A DNA stretch of 64,000 nt from positions 1 to 64,000 of the forward strand of contig DATHZN010000060.1 in assembly GCA_035458585.1 (NCBI GenBank), written 5' to 3'. The DNA is from Marinobacterium_E sp035458585. Lineage in GTDB: Bacteria; Pseudomonadota; Gammaproteobacteria; Pseudomonadales; Balneatricaceae. A program made the translations under genes and the position numbers. Shown here piece after piece: positions 1 through 8,524 of this stretch (the first letter of the stretch is position 1; each line of letters begins with the position of its first letter). The notes beneath the pieces were generated by a model, which saw only the letters and a list, made by a program, of their open reading frames with translations, was not told the origin of the DNA and did no database searches.

Positions 1-518
1 AGAGATCTGTTTTGCCACGTCTGATAGAGCGCGCGGACCTGTGCGGCAAGCTCCTCTGACTGTGCAAAGGCGTCAAGTAGGTGTCGATGGTAGTCGCGTT
101 TGAGAAGGCGTTGATGTTCATGCTGTCCATGAATATCGACCAGCAGTTCGCCCAGTTCTCTAACCCGTGCTAGCGGACAGGGGTGACCATTGACGTAACT
201 TCGGCTGCGACCATCCTCAGTTAACGTGCGGCGAAGCAAGCACTCACTATCATCTTCGGCCTCAAGTTCATTGCTAAGTAACCACTCTTTCGCTTCTGGC
301 AATTTACTGATATCGAACAGAGCGCTGATCTCAGCACGTTTAGCTCCCGCACGCACTGCATCGCTCTCAGCGCGTTTTCCCAGAGCCAAACCGAGTGCAT
401 CCAACATGATGGACTTGCCGGCTCCCGTCTCACCACTGACAACGGTCATACCGTTTTTCAGCTCCAGATCAAGGGACGATACGATGGCGTAGTTGCGAAT
501 ACTGAGCAGCGTTAACAT
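1..518 (-). CDS. recN: DNA repair protein RecN, N-terminal part (runs off the window)
   Basis: RecN is an SMC-like ATPase that acts in recombinational repair of double-strand breaks. The visible part is about the first 172 residues of a family usually near 550. It opens with an ABC/SMC-type N-terminus and has a Walker A motif GETGAGKS at residues 29-36, just after the conserved pattern of an initial beta strand and RNYAIV. The ATG at 518 is the natural start because the Walker A spacing matches the family. The gene diverges from grpE across a 156-bp gap, the usual arrangement in gammaproteobacteria. The gene is cut by the window edge and nothing suggests it is broken. Confidence 0.95.
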   Translation of the reverse strand, partial: MLTLLSIRNYAIVSSLDLELKNGMTVVSGETGAGKSIMLDALGLALGKRAESDAVRAGAKRAEISALFDISKLPEAKEWLLSNELEAEDDSECLLRRTLTEDGRSRSYVNGHPCPLARVRELGELLVDIHGQHEHQRLLKRDYHRHLLDAFAQSEELAAQVRALYQTWQNRS

Positions 519-609
519 AGATAATGCCTGTGCGTTTATACAGTACTTTATTTTTAATCCAAAGCGATGAACTGTGCAAGCGTACAGTGAAAAAAAGTTG
601 GGTATCAGG

Positions 610-638
610 GTTGAATCATTGCCAGCTTAGCCCCAAAT
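610..638 (+). promoter_or_regulatory. sigma32-type heat-shock promoter for grpE
   Basis: A -35-like GTTGAAT at 610-616 is followed after 14 bases by CCCCAAAT at 631-638. This closely fits the sigma32 pattern CTTGAAA, 11-16 bases, CCCCATnT. It lies 36 bases before the grpE ATG. The assignment is by consensus match; the transcription start is inferred. Confidence 0.7.
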
Positions 639-674
639 AGCAGTCATGTTAGAAATGTTTTGGAGATTAATGGT

Positions 675-1250
675 ATGTCCAACGAAGAGCAGAAAGTCCC
701 TGAAGTTGAGATTGAAGAGCAGGCGGTTGGCGAGCCTACAACTGAAGCTGTAGAAGCTGAGGAGCCAACTGTTGAATCTTTGACCGAGGCTTTGGCCGAA
801 GCTGAGGCTACCATTGCAGATTTACAGAAGCAGCTCGCTGAACTTGAGCCTCGTGCACAGGCGGAGATTATGAATCATCGCCGTCGAGCTGAGCAGGAGG
901 TCGAGAAAGCACGTAAGTTTGCACTGGAGCGCTTTACTCACGAACTTTTGCCCGTGGTGGATAGCCTCGAGCGTGCCATAGAGGCCGCTACAAGCGAAGA
1001 CGAGGCGGTTAAAGCACTACGTGAAGGCGTAGAGATGACTCACAAGATGTTCCTCGATGGTGTATCAAAATTCAACGTTGAGGTGGTTAATCCCCACGGA
1101 GAGGTTTTCAACCCGGAGCACCATCAGGCAATGTCGATGGTCGATGCAGGTGAAGCTGAGCCCAATACGGTTGTCGCTGTCATGCAGAAGGGTTACCTAC
1201 TCAATGGCCGCCTGATTCGTCCCGCAATGGTGATGGTTGCAAAAGGTTAA
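675..1250 (+). CDS. grpE: Nucleotide exchange factor GrpE
   Basis: GrpE releases ADP from DnaK and so drives the chaperone cycle. The 191-residue product has a very acidic, low-complexity N-terminus (about residues 1-45, many E and A), a long helix predicted to form the dimer coiled coil (about 45-95) and the C-terminal beta domain ending in the typical NGRLIRPAMVMVAKG pattern. A longer reading from a TTG at 660 is possible, but GGAG at 662-665 sits nine bases before the ATG at 675, so that start was chosen. It is the first gene of grpE-dnaK-dnaJ and has its own sigma32-type promoter. Confidence 0.96.
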   Translation: MSNEEQKVPEVEIEEQAVGEPTTEAVEAEEPTVESLTEALAEAEATIADLQKQLAELEPRAQAEIMNHRRRAEQEVEKARKFALERFTHELLPVVDSLERAIEAATSEDEAVKALREGVEMTHKMFLDGVSKFNVEVVNPHGEVFNPEHHQAMSMVDAGEAEPNTVVAVMQKGYLLNGRLIRPAMVMVAKG

Positions 1251-1259
1251 TTTGAGTCA

Positions 1260-1287
1260 CTTGAAATAGCGATTTCTAAACCCATAT
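1260..1287 (+). promoter_or_regulatory. sigma32-type heat-shock promoter for dnaK
   Basis: CTTGAAA at 1260-1266 is a perfect sigma32 -35 element. After 13 bases comes ACCCATAT at 1280-1287, one base off the -10 consensus. It starts 9 bases after the grpE stop and lies about 67 bases before the dnaK ATG, so dnaK-dnaJ can be induced separately from grpE. Confidence 0.8.
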
Positions 1288-1353
1288 AGGGTTTAAGGTT
1301 AAAAAATTTGTTTCTTCGGCGATGCCGAAGTCCTAGATAGATTGGAGATAAAC

Positions 1354-3273
1354 ATGGGTAAGATTATCGGTATTGACCTGGGTACCACCAACTCCTGTGT
1401 CGCAGTACTTGACGGCGAAAAGACTCGCGTTATTGAAAACGCTGAAGGCGATCGCACCACACCATCAATTATTGCCTACACCAACGACGGTGAAACTCTG
1501 GTAGGTCAGTCAGCTAAGCGTCAGGCGGTCACCAACCCCGACAATACGCTGTTTGCTATCAAGCGTCTGATCGGTCGTCGTTTCGAAGACGACGTGGTTC
1601 AGAAAGATATTAAAATGGTGCCTTATAAAATCGCAAAAGCGGACAACGGTGACGCTTGGGTAGAGGTTAAAGGCAACAAAATGGCACCGCCGCAGGTCTC
1701 TGCAGAAGTGCTGAAGAAGATGAAAAAGACAGCTGAGGACTTCCTTGGTGAGCCAGTAACTGAAGCTGTTATCACAGTTCCAGCATACTTTAACGACTCT
1801 CAGCGTCAGGCGACTAAAGATGCCGGTCGTATCGCAGGCTTAGAAGTTAAACGTATTATCAACGAGCCAACTGCAGCTGCGCTGGCCTACGGCTTGGATA
1901 AAGGTGCGGGTGATCGCACAATCGCTGTTTACGACCTTGGTGGTGGTACTTTCGATATCTCAATCATCGAGATCGCGGATGTTGACGGTGAGCACCAGTT
2001 CGAAGTGCTGGCAACCAACGGCGACACCTTCCTTGGTGGTGAAGACTTCGACCTCGCAGTGATCAACTATCTGGCTGCTGAATTCAAGAAGGAGTCTGGT
2101 ATCGATCTGCACAACGATCCTCTGGCGCTTCAGCGCTTGAAGGAAGCGGGTGAAAAGGCGAAGGTTGAACTGTCGACTTCACAGTCAACAGACGTGAACC
2201 TGCCTTACATTACGGCGGATGCAACAGGTCCTAAGCACCTTAATGTGAAACTTAGCCGCTCTAAGCTTGAGTCGCTGGTGGAAGATCTGGTACAGCGCTC
2301 ACTGGAGCCTTGCCGCATCGCACTGCAGGATGCTGGCCTGTCTACTTCTGAAATTCAGGACGTTATCCTGGTGGGTGGTCAGACACGTATGCCAATGGTT
2401 CAGGCGAAAGTGGCTGAGTTCTTCGGTAAGGAGCCACGTAAAGACGTGAACCCTGACGAAGCAGTAGCGATGGGCGCAGCGATCCAGGGTGCGGTTCTCT
2501 CAGGTGACGTGAAAGACGTACTTCTCCTGGACGTGACTCCACTGACACTGGGTATCGAGACCATGGGCGGCGTTGCTACACCGCTGATTGATAAGAACAC
2601 AACCATCCCGACTCGCAAGTCGCAGGTATTCTCTACTGCAGAAGACAACCAGACTGCGGTTACGATTCATGTTGTGCAGGGTGAGCGTAAGCAGGCGGGT
2701 CAGAACAAATCGCTGGGTCGATTCGATCTGGCCGATATTCCGCCAGCTCCGCGCGGTGTGCCACAGGTTGAAGTTACCTTCGATATCGATGCAAACGGTA
2801 TCCTTAACGTATCGGCTAAAGATAAAGCAACTGGCAAAGAGCAGTCGATCATCATTAAAGCCTCATCTGGTCTAAGCGATGATGAGATCGATAAGATGGT
2901 GCAGGATGCAGCTGCTCACGCTGAAGAGGACAAAAAGTTCGAAGAGCTGACTGCAGCGCGTAACCAAGGTGACGCGATGGTTCATACTGCTCGCAAGACC
3001 ATGAAAGATGCCGGCGACAAGGCGTCTGAAGAGGAGAAAGCGGCGGTTGAAACAGCGATCACTGAGCTTGAAGAGGCTCTGAAAGGTAGCGATAAAGCCG
3101 CGATCGAAAGCAAGACTGAAGCGCTCACTGAGGCTATCTCAGCTATCGCTCAGAAGATGTACGCAGAGGCTGCACAGGCCGAAGGCGGTGCACAGGCTGA
3201 AGACGCTCCTCGCGATGCCGGTGATGATGTAGTGGATGCTGAATTCGAAGAAGTCAAAGACGACAAGAAGTAA
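1354..3273 (+). CDS. dnaK: Chaperone protein DnaK (Hsp70)
   Basis: DnaK is the ATP-driven Hsp70 chaperone of the cytoplasm and works with DnaJ and GrpE. The 639-residue length is normal. The nucleotide-binding domain shows the phosphate-1 loop IGIDLGTTNSCVAV near residue 5 and the phosphate-2 motif VYDLGGGTFDISI near residue 195. The linker DVLLLDVTPL lies near residue 390 and leads into the substrate-binding domain and an acidic lid tail ending EFEEVKDDKK. An upstream in-frame TTG at 1342 is really part of the ribosome-binding region TTGGAGATAAAC, so the ATG at 1354 is the start. The sigma32-type promoter just upstream fits heat-shock control. Confidence 0.99.
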   Translation: MGKIIGIDLGTTNSCVAVLDGEKTRVIENAEGDRTTPSIIAYTNDGETLVGQSAKRQAVTNPDNTLFAIKRLIGRRFEDDVVQKDIKMVPYKIAKADNGDAWVEVKGNKMAPPQVSAEVLKKMKKTAEDFLGEPVTEAVITVPAYFNDSQRQATKDAGRIAGLEVKRIINEPTAAALAYGLDKGAGDRTIAVYDLGGGTFDISIIEIADVDGEHQFEVLATNGDTFLGGEDFDLAVINYLAAEFKKESGIDLHNDPLALQRLKEAGEKAKVELSTSQSTDVNLPYITADATGPKHLNVKLSRSKLESLVEDLVQRSLEPCRIALQDAGLSTSEIQDVILVGGQTRMPMVQAKVAEFFGKEPRKDVNPDEAVAMGAAIQGAVLSGDVKDVLLLDVTPLTLGIETMGGVATPLIDKNTTIPTRKSQVFSTAEDNQTAVTIHVVQGERKQAGQNKSLGRFDLADIPPAPRGVPQVEVTFDIDANGILNVSAKDKATGKEQSIIIKASSGLSDDEIDKMVQDAAAHAEEDKKFEELTAARNQGDAMVHTARKTMKDAGDKASEEEKAAVETAITELEEALKGSDKAAIESKTEALTEAISAIAQKMYAEAAQAEGGAQAEDAPRDAGDDVVDAEFEEVKDDKK

Positions 3274-3301
3274 TTCAGAGCCCTAATATTTGATCTGAGA
3301 T

Positions 3302-3331
3302 ACAACGCGGGAGCGAGAGCTCCCGCGTTGT
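3302..3331 (+). other. Perfect intercistronic hairpin with GAGA tetraloop (dnaK-dnaJ)
   Basis: Positions 3302-3314 and 3319-3331 form a 13-bp perfect stem closed by a GAGA loop, which belongs to the stable GNRA class. No T-run follows (TCACATCTGA), so it is unlikely to be a simple terminator. Position and form suggest an element that protects the dnaK 3' end or lowers expression of dnaJ relative to dnaK. That role is inference. Confidence 0.75.
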
Positions 3332-3377
3332 CACATCTGAGAAATGAGTTGTAAACCTAATCGGATGAACACGGATT

Positions 3378-4505
3378 ATGGACAAACAGGACTACTATGA
3401 GCTGCTAGGTGTATCACGCGATGCATCCGCCAGTGATATCAAAAAAGCCTATCGTCGTCTGGCGATGAAGCATCATCCCGATCGGAATCCGGATGATAAG
3501 GAAGCCGAGCTGAAGTTTAAAGAGCTTAGCGAGGCTTACGAAGTGCTCTCCGATGCGCAGAAGAAGGCAGCTTACGATCAGTACGGGCATGCCGGCGTTG
3601 ATGGTCAGAGCGGCTTTGGTGGAGGCGGTTTTGAGGGTGGCTTCTCCGACATTTTCGGTGATGTCTTCGGGGATATTTTTGGAGGAGGTGGCGGTGGTCG
3701 CCGCCGTTCCAATGTACGCCGTGGCGCCGACCTGCGTTACAACCTCGATCTAACATTGGAAGAGGCGGTGCGTGGCTGTGAGAAGACCCTCAAAGTGCCC
3801 ACCTATGTTGGTTGTGAGCCCTGTAACGGTTCGGGCGCAAAACCCGGTACCAGCGCTAAGACTTGTGGTACCTGTGGTGGTGTCGGTCAGGTGCGGATGC
3901 AGCAGGGGTTTTTCTCGGTGCAGCAGACCTGTCCCGCCTGTCGCGGTGAGGGTAAGGTGATAAGCGACCCTTGCAGCAGCTGTCATGGCCAGGGGCGTGT
4001 AGAGAAGACGAAAACGCTCTCGGTTAAGATTCCCGCCGGCGTTGATACTGGAGACCGTATTCGCCTATCTGGCGAGGGTGAAGCGGGAAGTCATGGTGGG
4101 CCCGCAGGCGATCTTTATGTTCAGGTGAACGTGCGTCAGCACCCAATCTTTGAACGCGACGGTCAACACCTGTATTGTGAAGTGCCAATTAGCTTTGTTG
4201 ATGCAGCATTGGGCGGTGAGCTCGATGTACCGACGCTGGACGGACGTGTGAAACTGAAGATTCCAGCAGAGACGCAGACCGGCAAGCTGTTCCGTCTTCG
4301 CGGGAAAGGCATTAAACCCGTGCGCGGTGGTGCTCAGGGCGATTTGATGGTTAAAGTGGTGGTGGAAACCCCAGTAAGCCTTACTAACCGCCAAAAAGAG
4401 CTGCTCAAAGAGTTTCAGAGTGAAACTGAAGGCCACTCGAAGCATGCGCCAAAATCACACGGCTTCTTTGACTCGGTGAAGAAGTTTTTTGAGGATATGA
4501 CCTGA
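3378..4505 (+). CDS. dnaJ: Chaperone protein DnaJ (Hsp40, type I)
   Basis: DnaJ delivers unfolded clients to DnaK and stimulates its ATPase. The 375 residues show every type I part in order: a J domain with HPD at residues 33-35, a Gly/Phe-rich stretch around 75-108, and a zinc region with four CxxCxGxG repeats (CEPCNGSG, CGTCGGVG, CPACRGEG, CSSCHGQG) near 145-210. The client-binding and dimerisation domains follow. It sits 104 bases after dnaK and 7 bases before cysE. No frameshift or missing residue was seen. Confidence 0.99.
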   Translation: MDKQDYYELLGVSRDASASDIKKAYRRLAMKHHPDRNPDDKEAELKFKELSEAYEVLSDAQKKAAYDQYGHAGVDGQSGFGGGGFEGGFSDIFGDVFGDIFGGGGGGRRRSNVRRGADLRYNLDLTLEEAVRGCEKTLKVPTYVGCEPCNGSGAKPGTSAKTCGTCGGVGQVRMQQGFFSVQQTCPACRGEGKVISDPCSSCHGQGRVEKTKTLSVKIPAGVDTGDRIRLSGEGEAGSHGGPAGDLYVQVNVRQHPIFERDGQHLYCEVPISFVDAALGGELDVPTLDGRVKLKIPAETQTGKLFRLRGKGIKPVRGGAQGDLMVKVVVETPVSLTNRQKELLKEFQSETEGHSKHAPKSHGFFDSVKKFFEDMT

Positions 4506-4512
4506 GGTCAGT

Positions 4513-5316
4513 ATGCAGCAGCAAGCAGTAGACGAGGTATGGCAGGCGCTTCAGTCCGAAGCGCGCACTGAGATGGGGCGTGAGCCGCTGCTCAGCAGTT
4601 TTTATCATGCCACCATTGTGAGCCATAGCTCGCTGCGTGCAGCGCTATCCTATCTGCTGGCCGAGAAATTGTCTGATGCAGTTGTTTCGGCCGTTGCGAT
4701 GCGGGAGATCTTTGAAACTGCATACGAGAGTCGCCCGGAGCTGATTCAATGTGCATGTGCAGACCTACTGGCGGTTTATACTCGCGATGCGGCTGTGAAT
4801 GATTACAGTACCGTGCTGCTCTACCTGAAGGGCTTTCATGCACTTCAGGCTTACCGTGTGGCGCACCATATGTGGAGCTCGGGGCGTAAAGGGCTTGCAA
4901 AATATGTCCAGAGCCGCATGAGCTCGGTGTTTCAGGTCGATATACATCCTGCGGCTAAAATTGGTCGTGGCGTTATGTTTGACCATGCAACTGGCATCGT
5001 AGTCGGTGAAACCTGTGTTATCGAAGACGAGGTCTCCATTCTGCAGTCGGTTACTCTGGGTGGAACAGGTAAGGAGTCGGGTGATCGTCACCCGAAAATT
5101 AGAGCGGGTGTTTTGATTGGCGCCGGTGCTAAGATTCTCGGCAATATTGAAGTGGGCGAGGGCGCCAAAGTGGGCGCTGGTAGCGTTGTACTCGATCCGG
5201 TTCCTGCCCATACCACGGTGGCGGGAGTACCGGCGCGTATTGTTGCTTGCACCCAGTCTGACAAGCCCGCTTTGGATATGGACCAGGGTCTGAATGGTCG
5301 ACCCGTCGACGAATAG
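4513..5316 (+). CDS. cysE: Serine O-acetyltransferase CysE
   Basis: CysE acetylates L-serine with acetyl-CoA, the committed step of cysteine synthesis. The 267 residues match the E. coli-type long form: an alpha-helical N-terminal domain (to about residue 140) and a left-handed beta-helix with hexapeptide repeats. Family motifs DIHPAAKIG, DHATGIVVGET, LGGTGK, GDRHPKI and GAGAKILG are visible. The C-terminal tail, the usual site of cysteine feedback and CysK contact, ends in RPVDE rather than the Ile that CysK needs in E. coli, so complex formation is uncertain. It starts 7 bases after dnaJ, an unusual neighbour for this gene. Confidence 0.93.
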   Translation: MQQQAVDEVWQALQSEARTEMGREPLLSSFYHATIVSHSSLRAALSYLLAEKLSDAVVSAVAMREIFETAYESRPELIQCACADLLAVYTRDAAVNDYSTVLLYLKGFHALQAYRVAHHMWSSGRKGLAKYVQSRMSSVFQVDIHPAAKIGRGVMFDHATGIVVGETCVIEDEVSILQSVTLGGTGKESGDRHPKIRAGVLIGAGAKILGNIEVGEGAKVGAGSVVLDPVPAHTTVAGVPARIVACTQSDKPALDMDQGLNGRPVDE

Positions 5317-5339
5317 ATCGTTTCCTAAAGGATTTACAG

Positions 5340-6149
5340 ATGATACGTGTAGCGGTAACCGGCGCAGCCGGTCGTATGGGGCGCACCCTAATCGAGGCAG
5401 TGAATCAGGCTGAGGGTCTGGTGCTCTCAGCAGCGATTGTTGAGCCGGGTAGTTCGCTTGCAGGAGCTGATGCTGGTGAGCTGGCAGGTCAGGGAAAACT
5501 TGGTGTGAAACTGAGCGATTCGCTGACGGCCGTTCTGAATGACTTTGACGTACTTATCGACTTTACGGCACCGGCTGTGACCATGACTAACGTTGAGACG
5601 TGCAGTGCTGCCGGTAAGAAGATGGTGATCGGTACGACGGGCCTTAGTGACGAGCAGAAAGCACAGCTTCAGATGGCAGCGGAAAAGAGTGCCATTATGT
5701 TTGCATCGAACATGTCGGTTGGGGTTAACCTCTGTTTTAAGCTTTTGGAAGTTGCGGCTAGAGCGTTGGGCGACGATGGCGGCTACGATATCGAAATCAT
5801 TGAGGCTCACCATCGCCATAAAGTGGACGCTCCTTCGGGTACAGCACTGAGAATGGGTGAGGTTGTAGCGGATGCCTTGGGTCGCGACCTGAAAGAGTGC
5901 GCTGTCTATGGTCGTCAGGGTCAGACGGGTGCACGTCCAGAGAAGCAGATCGGCTTCGAGACAATTCGCGCAGGTGATGTCGTCGGTGATCACACCGTTT
6001 TATTTGCCACAGAGGGCGAACGAATTGAGATAACACATAAGGCGTCGAACCGCATGACGTTTGCCAAAGGGGCGGTTCGTGCTGCGGGGTGGTTAAAAGA
6101 TCGTGAAACAGGTCTTTTTGATATGCAAGATGTCCTCAATTTAAGGTAG
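5340..6149 (+). CDS. dapB: 4-hydroxy-tetrahydrodipicolinate reductase DapB
   Basis: DapB carries out the NAD(P)H-dependent reduction step of the diaminopimelate/lysine pathway. The 269-residue protein begins with a Rossmann fold carrying GAAGRMGR at residues 8-15. It has the GTTGLSDEQ motif near residue 100 and the catalytic EAHHRHKVDAPSGTA motif near 155-170. AAAGGA lies 8 bases before the ATG. It follows cysE by 23 bases and probably shares its transcript. A strong terminator follows. In Pseudomonas-type genomes carA comes next, but here carA lies about 32 kb downstream. Confidence 0.98.
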   Translation: MIRVAVTGAAGRMGRTLIEAVNQAEGLVLSAAIVEPGSSLAGADAGELAGQGKLGVKLSDSLTAVLNDFDVLIDFTAPAVTMTNVETCSAAGKKMVIGTTGLSDEQKAQLQMAAEKSAIMFASNMSVGVNLCFKLLEVAARALGDDGGYDIEIIEAHHRHKVDAPSGTALRMGEVVADALGRDLKECAVYGRQGQTGARPEKQIGFETIRAGDVVGDHTVLFATEGERIEITHKASNRMTFAKGAVRAAGWLKDRETGLFDMQDVLNLR

Positions 6150-6176
6150 ACTAGCTACGTTGTTGTTCCTTTTTAG

Positions 6177-6210
6177 AGCCCGCCCCGGGAAACCGCGGCG
6201 GGCTTGTTTT
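6177..6210 (+). terminator. Rho-independent terminator after dapB
   Basis: AGCCCGCC at 6177-6184 pairs with GGCGGGCT at 6197-6204 around a 12-base loop and is followed by TGTTTT. It ends the dnaJ-cysE-dapB transcript. Confidence 0.85.
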
Positions 6211-6236
6211 CATTTGGTGTTTGGAACTTAACTAAA

Positions 6237-6264
6237 CAAAAAAACCGGCACTTGCCGGTTTTTC
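6237..6264 (-). terminator. Bidirectional terminator between proV and dapB
   Basis: AAAACCGGCA (6241-6250) pairs with TGCCGGTTTT (6253-6262). It has A-runs on one side and T-runs on the other, so it can work on both strands. It would end the proXWV transcript on the minus strand and back up the dapB terminator on the plus strand. Confidence 0.8.
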
Positions 6265-6341
6265 TTAGACTACAGTGTAGGCGTTACCCCTCTGCTCACA
6301 AGCCTCCCAGGCGAGACTTACCGGGATTCAAAGTCTGAGAA

Positions 6342-7559
6342 CTAACTCTGCTTCGCGTCTTCGTTGTCTGCATGCGGGTCCACCAACACCTCAGCGAGAC
6401 TTGAGCGCGAAAGCTCTCCTTGCAGATGACCCTCATCGTCCACTACAGGAACAGGATGATCCGATTCGAGTGTCTCGGGAATGACCGTTTCGAGTACCGC
6501 ATCGCTGGAAATAGTGGAGACCTCATCGAGGTCAGCCTGCTCCCAAGTATAATCGGCGTGGCCACTTGCGGCCTCCTCTTCAAGCCACTCCTGAGTCGCT
6601 ACCCCCTGGAACTGACCTTGATCAGAGACCAAGTAGCCATAGTTATAGGGGCCTGCCTTCATCTGTTTCAGCGCTTCACCAATGGTCTCTGCGGTAATTC
6701 GATTTGCTGGCTCCTTCATCACCGTTTCGACCGTCAGCGCACGCGCGCGGTTAACATCTTTGACGAAGGCCTCTACATAGTCGTCTGCGGGGTGGAGTAG
6801 AATCTCCTCGGGCTCTCCCTGCTGGACCAGCAGTCCGTCCTTTAGAATAGCGATGCGGTCTCCAAGACGCAGGGCCTCATCGAGATCGTGAGTGATGAAA
6901 ATGATGGTCTTATGCAGAGTCTGCTGGAGTTCTATCAGCTGATCCTGCATCTCAGAACGAATGAGAGGGTCGAGTGCCGAAAACGCCTCATCCATCAATA
7001 GGATCTCAGCATCGGTGCAGAGTGCGCGCGCCAGACCAACCCGCTGCTGCTGGCCTCCCGAAAGCTGCGAGGGATACTGTTCTTCATACCCTTTCAGGCC
7101 GACAGTCTCGAGCCACTCACGCGCTTTGTTGTGTCGTTCATCCTTATCGATACCCTGGATTTTGAGACCGTAAGCAACGTTTTCGATAACGGTGTAATGA
7201 GGCATCAGACCAAAGCGCTGAAAGACCATCGACATCTTATGGCGGCGGAACTGTTCGAGCTCTTTCTTGCCAAGCTTCATCACGTCGGTGCCTTCAACGA
7301 TGATTTCACCTGCGGTCGGTTCAATCAGACGGTTGAAGTGACGGATAAGGGTGGATTTGCCCGAGCCTGAAAGCCCCATGATGACAAAAATCTCACCGCG
7401 TTTGATCTCCAGATTGATCTCTTTGAGGCCAACCGTATGCCCGGTATCGGCGAGAATCTCATCCTTACTTCGGCCCTCTTTAACAAGAGGCATTACAGTG
7501 TCAGGTTTTTCACCGAAAATTTTGTATAGGTCTCTAACCTGAATTAACGTATCAGTCAT
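6342..7559 (-). CDS. proV: Glycine betaine/proline ABC importer, ATPase subunit ProV
   Basis: ProV hydrolyses ATP to drive uptake of glycine betaine-type osmolytes through ProW. The 405-residue protein has the ABC domain with Walker A GLSGSGKST near residue 62, an LSGGQQQR signature and Walker B ILLMDEAFSALD. A C-terminal tandem CBS region (about 280-390) follows, which in OpuA/ProV proteins senses ionic strength. A longer reading exists upstream, but the ATG at 7559 gives the normal ProV N-terminus and overlaps the proW stop by 8 bases, so translation is probably coupled. It is last in proX-proW-proV. Confidence 0.95.
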   Translation of the reverse strand: MTDTLIQVRDLYKIFGEKPDTVMPLVKEGRSKDEILADTGHTVGLKEINLEIKRGEIFVIMGLSGSGKSTLIRHFNRLIEPTAGEIIVEGTDVMKLGKKELEQFRRHKMSMVFQRFGLMPHYTVIENVAYGLKIQGIDKDERHNKAREWLETVGLKGYEEQYPSQLSGGQQQRVGLARALCTDAEILLMDEAFSALDPLIRSEMQDQLIELQQTLHKTIIFITHDLDEALRLGDRIAILKDGLLVQQGEPEEILLHPADDYVEAFVKDVNRARALTVETVMKEPANRITAETIGEALKQMKAGPYNYGYLVSDQGQFQGVATQEWLEEEAASGHADYTWEQADLDEVSTISSDAVLETVIPETLESDHPVPVVDDEGHLQGELSRSSLAEVLVDPHADNEDAKQS

Positions 7560-8448
7560 GGCCACCCCCAAGATGGGCCTGCGTCCGCTTGCCATAGGCT
7601 TGAGAGACACGGTCGAAGATAATTGCCAACACCACAATCGCAAGCCCGTTTAGCAAACCGATAGTGAAGTACTGGTTGGTAATTGATTTCAATACAGGTT
7701 GTCCCAGACCTTTCACGCCGATCATCGATGCGATTACGACCATCGCCAGGGCCATCATTATCGTCTGGTTGATGCCGGCCATAATGGTTGGCATGGCCAG
7801 AGGAAGTTGCACACCCAATAGACGCTGTCGACCGTTGGCACCATAGGCAGTGGCGGCCTCTAGTACCTCTTTGTCGACGAGTCGAATGCCAAGATTTGTC
7901 AGGCGGATAACCGGCGGAATAGCGTATATCACCACGGCAATCACGCCAGGGATACGCCCGATACCGAGCAGCATGACAACTGGAATGAGGTAGACGAATG
8001 CTGGCATGGTTTGCATGATATCGAGCATCGGTGTGACGGTCGCTTGGACCCGGTTGGATCGTGCCATCGCAATACCTACGGGGATCCCAACAATGATGGC
8101 AATCAGCGTACATACTGTGATGATACTCATCGTTCGCATGGTGTCGTCCCACATACCGAAGTAGCCAACGACAACCAGAGATACCGCAACGCCAATAGTC
8201 AGTTTAACCGAGCGACTGGCTGCGTAAGCGAGGCCAGCAATGACCCCTAGGACGATCCACCAGGGGCTATTCAGGAGTAACTTTTCAAACCATATTAGAA
8301 AAGTAAGTAAAGGGTCGAAAAATGCTTCGATTGAATCGCCATACTCGCGAGAAAAGTCACGATATGCGCCATCCAATGTTTTTCGGATTGTCAGCAGTGT
8401 GCTTCGATCCAGCTCAGGGATATCCGTCAACCAGGATTTCTCTGCCAT
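7552..8448 (-). CDS. proW: Glycine betaine/proline ABC importer, permease ProW
   Basis: ProW is the inner-membrane channel of the osmoprotectant importer. The 298-residue protein has a hydrophilic N-terminal segment and about six or seven membrane helices. The cytoplasmic EAA loop that contacts ProV is visible as VLEAATAYGANGRQRLLGVQLP near residue 200. The start ATG at 8448 follows an AGGT-like ribosome site. It overlaps proV by 8 bases and follows proX after a 76-base gap holding a stem-loop. Expression is probably osmotically controlled, with the adjacent MarR-type regulator a candidate. Confidence 0.96.
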   Translation of the reverse strand: MAEKSWLTDIPELDRSTLLTIRKTLDGAYRDFSREYGDSIEAFFDPLLTFLIWFEKLLLNSPWWIVLGVIAGLAYAASRSVKLTIGVAVSLVVVGYFGMWDDTMRTMSIITVCTLIAIIVGIPVGIAMARSNRVQATVTPMLDIMQTMPAFVYLIPVVMLLGIGRIPGVIAVVIYAIPPVIRLTNLGIRLVDKEVLEAATAYGANGRQRLLGVQLPLAMPTIMAGINQTIMMALAMVVIASMIGVKGLGQPVLKSITNQYFTIGLLNGLAIVVLAIIFDRVSQAYGKRTQAHLGGGHD

Positions 8449-8470
8449 ATTTACCTCAGAACGTTAAATA

Positions 8471-8501
8471 GAAACGCCCCACCTCTCTCAAGGCGGGGCG
8501 T
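8471..8501 (-). terminator. Intercistronic stem-loop between proX and proW (partial terminator)
   Basis: Read on the minus strand, ACGCCCCGCC and its partner GGTGGGGCGT form a GC-rich stem with one or two non-Watson-Crick pairs. It is followed by TTTCTATTT. Such partial terminators commonly keep the binding protein (ProX) more abundant than the permease and ATPase; that role here is inferred. Confidence 0.6.
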
Positions 8502-8524
8502 GTTAAAACGACTACTCCAAATTG

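Noticed and set aside
660..674. TTG start for grpE at 660
   Set aside because: The TTG is part of the ribosome-binding region; GGAG at 662-665 is correctly spaced for the ATG at 675.
3302..3331. Reading the dnaK-dnaJ hairpin as a Rho-independent terminator
   Set aside because: No T-run follows, and dnaJ would be cut off from the sigma32 promoter; a stability or attenuation role fits better.
5427..5993. A 188-codon frame opposite dapB
   Set aside because: It lies wholly within a clear dapB coding frame and has no family features.
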